Positions 62,011 to 64,000 of a stretch of DNA of 64,000 bases are shown here, one piece after another (positions within the stretch are counted from its first letter, which is position 1; each line of letters begins with the position of its first letter). The notes beneath the pieces were generated by a model. That model was not told the origin of the DNA, did no database searches, and saw only the letters and a list, made by a program, of their open reading frames with translations. This DNA comes from Burkholderia cepacia (lineage in GTDB: Bacteria; Pseudomonadota; Gammaproteobacteria; Burkholderiales; Burkholderiaceae), in NCBI RefSeq assembly GCF_029962485.1, contig NZ_CP073637.1, positions 2,604,001 to 2,668,000 of the forward strand, read 5' to 3'. Both the position numbers and the translations under genes were made by a program.

Positions 62011-62808
62011 ATGGCCGATCACGACAAACTGCATCCGCTGCGTCCGTTCCTGAAAAACTGGGTTTGGGAGCACGGCCGAATCGGGACTCGCTATCTGGAC
62101 TGCGTCGATGGCGAAATCAAGTTCGATGAAGGCAAGAAATCGCATTTCGCTGCCGAGAAATACATCTACGTGCCCCTCGGCAAGAACGCTGACGACGATG
62201 CATCTGCGGATGGTCCTGCGATCCACGAGGCCGGACTTGCCCGCTTTTTGCGGGCTGCGCAGTTGGGCAAGCCTGAGGAAGCCGGTTCCGTAGCGGACGT
62301 TCAGCGCGCCGTGCAGGACTGCGTGGAGATTGGCCTGTTCAGCGCGTATCAATGGGAGGCTCGAAAGGCATTCGACCGCTACGCGCAGGAACCCATGTTC
62401 GAGGACGAGATCCGCGCGGCGGTTGTCGACGACATCCGGCGAATTTACGTCGGCATGCGAGAGCAGTTGGCGCTGTACGATTTCAGCGTGCTCTACGGCT
62501 TGCCCACGCCGCTGCTGATCAGCGAGACACCCTTCATCGACTGGCGCGTGATCGCCAGTCCGGCACTTCCGTTCGTATCGCTTCCGCTGGGACCTTACTG
62601 CCTGCTGGTAGGCGCGCCGTCGGGCAGAAGTAGCCGAATCGGCCCGGTGGTCTGGAAGGCCGCTGCCGCGATGGGCCCGTTGAAGGACCACAACCGCCGG
62701 ATCGAGGAGCACGCACGTCTGTGGCTGGTGGCGACCACCGATGACCAGCTCGTCGCTGCACAAAGTCGCATTGCCGCGGCCACGGGCGCCAGACACCTGC
62801 CCACCTGA
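62011..62808 (+). CDS. Unrecognised 265-residue protein paired with the ParA-like ATPase
   Basis: I do not recognise the family. The protein starts MADHDKLHPLRPFLKNWVWE after an ideal GGAGG site. The first half contains FAAEKYIYVPLGKNADDDAS and acidic helices (MFEDEIRAAVVDDIRRIYVG); the second half is more hydrophobic, with TPLLISETPFIDWRVIASPA and PFVSLPLGPYCLLVGAPSG, faintly like the C-terminal half of DUF4238 proteins. No signal peptide or clear catalytic motif is seen. Its lower G+C and its place in the insertion next to the ATPase suggest an accessory two-gene unit. Confidence 0.75.
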   Translation: MADHDKLHPLRPFLKNWVWEHGRIGTRYLDCVDGEIKFDEGKKSHFAAEKYIYVPLGKNADDDASADGPAIHEAGLARFLRAAQLGKPEEAGSVADVQRAVQDCVEIGLFSAYQWEARKAFDRYAQEPMFEDEIRAAVVDDIRRIYVGMREQLALYDFSVLYGLPTPLLISETPFIDWRVIASPALPFVSLPLGPYCLLVGAPSGRSSRIGPVVWKAAAAMGPLKDHNRRIEEHARLWLVATTDDQLVAAQSRIAAATGARHLPT

Positions 62809-62828
62809 TACCGCTTATCCAACGCGCC

Positions 62829-63305
62829 TCAGGCGCGAAGTGCGCGCCAAAGCACCAGTTTCTGTTCGAACGACAACATCGCGTTCGCCGGGCTCGACGA
62901 AGGCAGCACGAGCGTCTCGTACCCGGCCTCGCCGATCACCTCGGCGAACCGCCCTGCCGTCTTGCCGTTGAAGCACACGCGCTTCAGCAACGGCGCATGT
63001 TCCCGCAACGAATCGAAGTCGTTCGGCTTCGCATTCCGGATCGCGGAATCAAGGCTACCCTGACGATGGCACGCATCGAGAACGTCCCAGATACCGATAC
63101 CGTGTGACAGCATGCACACGAGCCGCGCATCGTACGGCAGGTCATGAAGCGCCGGCTCGCCGAGCACCGCCCCCAGCAATCGCCAGAACTGATTGCGAGG
63201 ATGCGCGTAATACTGCGCGGCATCGAGCGACGCCTCGCCCGGAAAGCTGCCGAGGATCATCGTGTGCGTATCCGGTCCGACGACCGGCCCGAAGCCCTGC
63301 AGCAT
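62829..63305 (-). CDS. DNA-deoxyinosine (hypoxanthine) glycosylase, UDG superfamily
   Basis: The 158-residue protein starts [20 protein letters not shown] and has the UDG-superfamily family-6-like active region ILGSFPGEASLDAAQYYAHP, NQFWRLLGAVLGE, and the C-terminal loop VLPSSSPANA. Enzymes of this group remove deaminated adenine (hypoxanthine) from DNA. ATG 63303-63305 overlaps the ubiC stop (TGATG), so the 5' part belongs to the resident ubiC operon. The 3' part is duplicated 2.1 kb away. Confidence 0.88.
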   Translation of the reverse strand: MLQGFGPVVGPDTHTMILGSFPGEASLDAAQYYAHPRNQFWRLLGAVLGEPALHDLPYDARLVCMLSHGIGIWDVLDACHRQGSLDSAIRNAKPNDFDSLREHAPLLKRVCFNGKTAGRFAEVIGEAGYETLVLPSSSPANAMLSFEQKLVLWRALRA

Positions 63306-63916
63306 CACACACCTCCGCCCGGGCCGCCCGAACGCGGCCCGTCGCCGTGCGCATCGAGATGGCGCCACAGCGCCGGCAGCATGCACTCGGTGACCATCAG
63401 CGGCTTGCCGTGACGCTGGAACACCGAACGCCGCGCGGCGAACGCGTGCGGCGGCCGGACGCCCGCGCCAAGCGCATGGGTCGCCAGTGCATACAGCGGA
63501 TGGCCGGCGATCACGCGCCGGCTGACGAGCGCCGAACGCTCGACCTGCGGATCGCTGTACAGCAGCTCCGCGAGCGGCCGCGTGCGCAGCCGCCGCATCG
63601 CCTGCCACACGCCCTTGCTGGCGGCGAGCGGCGCGATGCTGTGCGCGGCAACAAAAGGCGTGCCGTCGACCGACAAAATCACCTCGCGCACCCACATCGG
63701 CGCGCGCGGCGAACAGGCGAGCGCGTCCGGCTCGTCGAACCACGGACAGTCGACAGCCTCGCGCGTCACGCGTACGTTCACGCGGCCAAGCCGCGCGAGA
63801 TGCGCGGTCAGCGATCCGCCGCGCGTCAGCCAGTCGCGCTGGTCGAGCGAGCAGCCAGGCCGCGGCGTTTCACGCCAGCCGGCCTGACCGCCGTCGAATC
63901 GCATGCGCGCGTTCAC
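63305..63916 (-). CDS. ubiC: Chorismate lyase
   Basis: UbiC converts chorismate to 4-hydroxybenzoate plus pyruvate, the first step of ubiquinone synthesis. The 203-residue protein has [40 protein letters not shown] and the region [15 protein letters not shown], matching the family core. GTG 63916 overlaps the htpG stop (GTGA), which supports coupling; ATG 63904 is an alternative four codons in. The C-terminus is a Gly-rich low-complexity tail (SGGPGGGV). Confidence 0.88.
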   Translation of the reverse strand: MNARMRFDGGQAGWRETPRPGCSLDQRDWLTRGGSLTAHLARLGRVNVRVTREAVDCPWFDEPDALACSPRAPMWVREVILSVDGTPFVAAHSIAPLAASKGVWQAMRRLRTRPLAELLYSDPQVERSALVSRRVIAGHPLYALATHALGAGVRPPHAFAARRSVFQRHGKPLMVTECMLPALWRHLDAHGDGPRSGGPGGGV

Positions 63917-64000
63917 GCGGCGCGCGACAGCAGCAGCGCGTTGGTCCGCTTCACGAAGCTCGCCGGATCGTCGAGCATGCCGCCTTCGGCCAGCAGCGCC
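63913..64000 (-). CDS. htpG: HtpG chaperone, C-terminal end (cut by window edge)
   Basis: Only 29 complete codons are visible. They read [20 protein letters not shown] followed by ALLLSRAA and a stop, which matches the end of bacterial Hsp90 (E. coli: ALLAERGTLEDP then a similar basic helix). The rest of the ATP-dependent chaperone lies beyond the right edge. Its TGA overlaps the putative GTG start of ubiC. Confidence 0.85.
   Translation of the reverse strand, partial: ALLAEGGMLDDPASFVKRTNALLLSRAA

Larger units (their letters stand above)
60719..63191. mobile_element. Putative small insertion flanked by 363-bp direct repeats of a glycosylase gene
   Basis: The left repeat (60719-61081) and right repeat (62829-63191) are diverged copies of the same 3' gene segment in the same orientation. 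Between them lie a ParA-like gene and an unknown gene on the opposite strand, with visibly lower G+C than the neighbours. The right copy forms a complete gene with the 5' end linked to ubiC. The arrangement fits an element that integrated in the glycosylase gene and supplied a replacement 3' end; no integrase gene is inside, so the mechanism is inference. Confidence 0.6.

Overview
The window looks like a piece of the main chromosome of a Burkholderia species, most likely of the B. cepacia complex. Evidence for this is the high G+C content, the codon bias (GCG, CTC, ATC, third-position C/G), the dense housekeeping genes in beta-proteobacterial order, and family details such as a PHA depolymerase with Cys183 and an rsxB-nth pair. 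The assignment is inference from gene content; no database was searched. No rRNA, tRNA or CRISPR array was seen.

Layout. (a) 1-1.8 kb: 5' part of a kdp potassium-pump operon on the minus strand (kdpA cut by the window edge, kdpF, and a second tiny membrane ORF), all with ATGA overlaps and a KdpE-like box upstream. (b) 2-6.2 kb: quinone oxidoreductase, methylglyoxal synthase, an atypical SDR protein, upp, yebC. (c) 6.2-13.1 kb: a long plus-strand housekeeping run purD-hemF-nadD-rsfS-rlmH-maf-rng-yggL, interrupted only by a 205-bp imperfect palindromic repeat between purD and hemF. (d) 13.1-18.2 kb: envelope genes: a Gly/Thr/Ala-repeat lipoprotein, a PRC-barrel lipoprotein coupled to an MFS transporter, a FUSC-like membrane protein and an RcnB-like protein. 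(e) 18.3-26 kb: LPS locus with msbA, a WaaE-like transferase, a GT2 transferase, an O-antigen ligase-like polytopic protein and two GT9 heptosyltransferase-like proteins. (f) 26.2-36 kb: dnaE, trhO, gluQ, an RhlE-type helicase with an RGG tail, MliC-like protein, a tiny lipoprotein, purT. (g) 36-46.3 kb: META-domain lipoprotein, ftsK with a very long linker, a YbhE-type lactonase, GH15 enzyme, and an intracellular PHA depolymerase with a histone-like basic tail. (h) 46.3-59.7 kb: TetR regulator, rsxB-nth, EamA transporter, DUF1841, two c-type cytochromes divergent from a MoxR/VWA pair, benE, tal, a VOC protein, a symporter with its DUF3311 partner, and a spermidine-synthase-like protein.

(i) 59.7-62.8 kb is the only clearly accessory stretch. 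It holds decayed fragments, an orphan truncated antitoxin-like gene with a perfect 20-bp palindrome 12 nt upstream, and a small insertion. The insertion (about 61.08-62.82 kb) carries a ParA/MinD-type ATPase gene and an unrecognised 265-codon gene. It lies between two diverged copies of the 3' part of a DNA-deoxyinosine (hypoxanthine) glycosylase gene, the right copy intact and the left copy a 5'-truncated remnant. This is the best candidate in the window for something undescribed. (j) 62.8-64 kb: core sequence resumes with the glycosylase, ubiC (chorismate lyase) and the last codons of htpG, chained by overlapping stop/start codons.

Most strong rho-independent terminators sit at ends of convergent or tandem units (dnaE, rhlE, ftsK/lactonase, phaZ/tetR, DUF1841/cytochrome, tal, VOC/symporter), so operon borders can be read fairly well.
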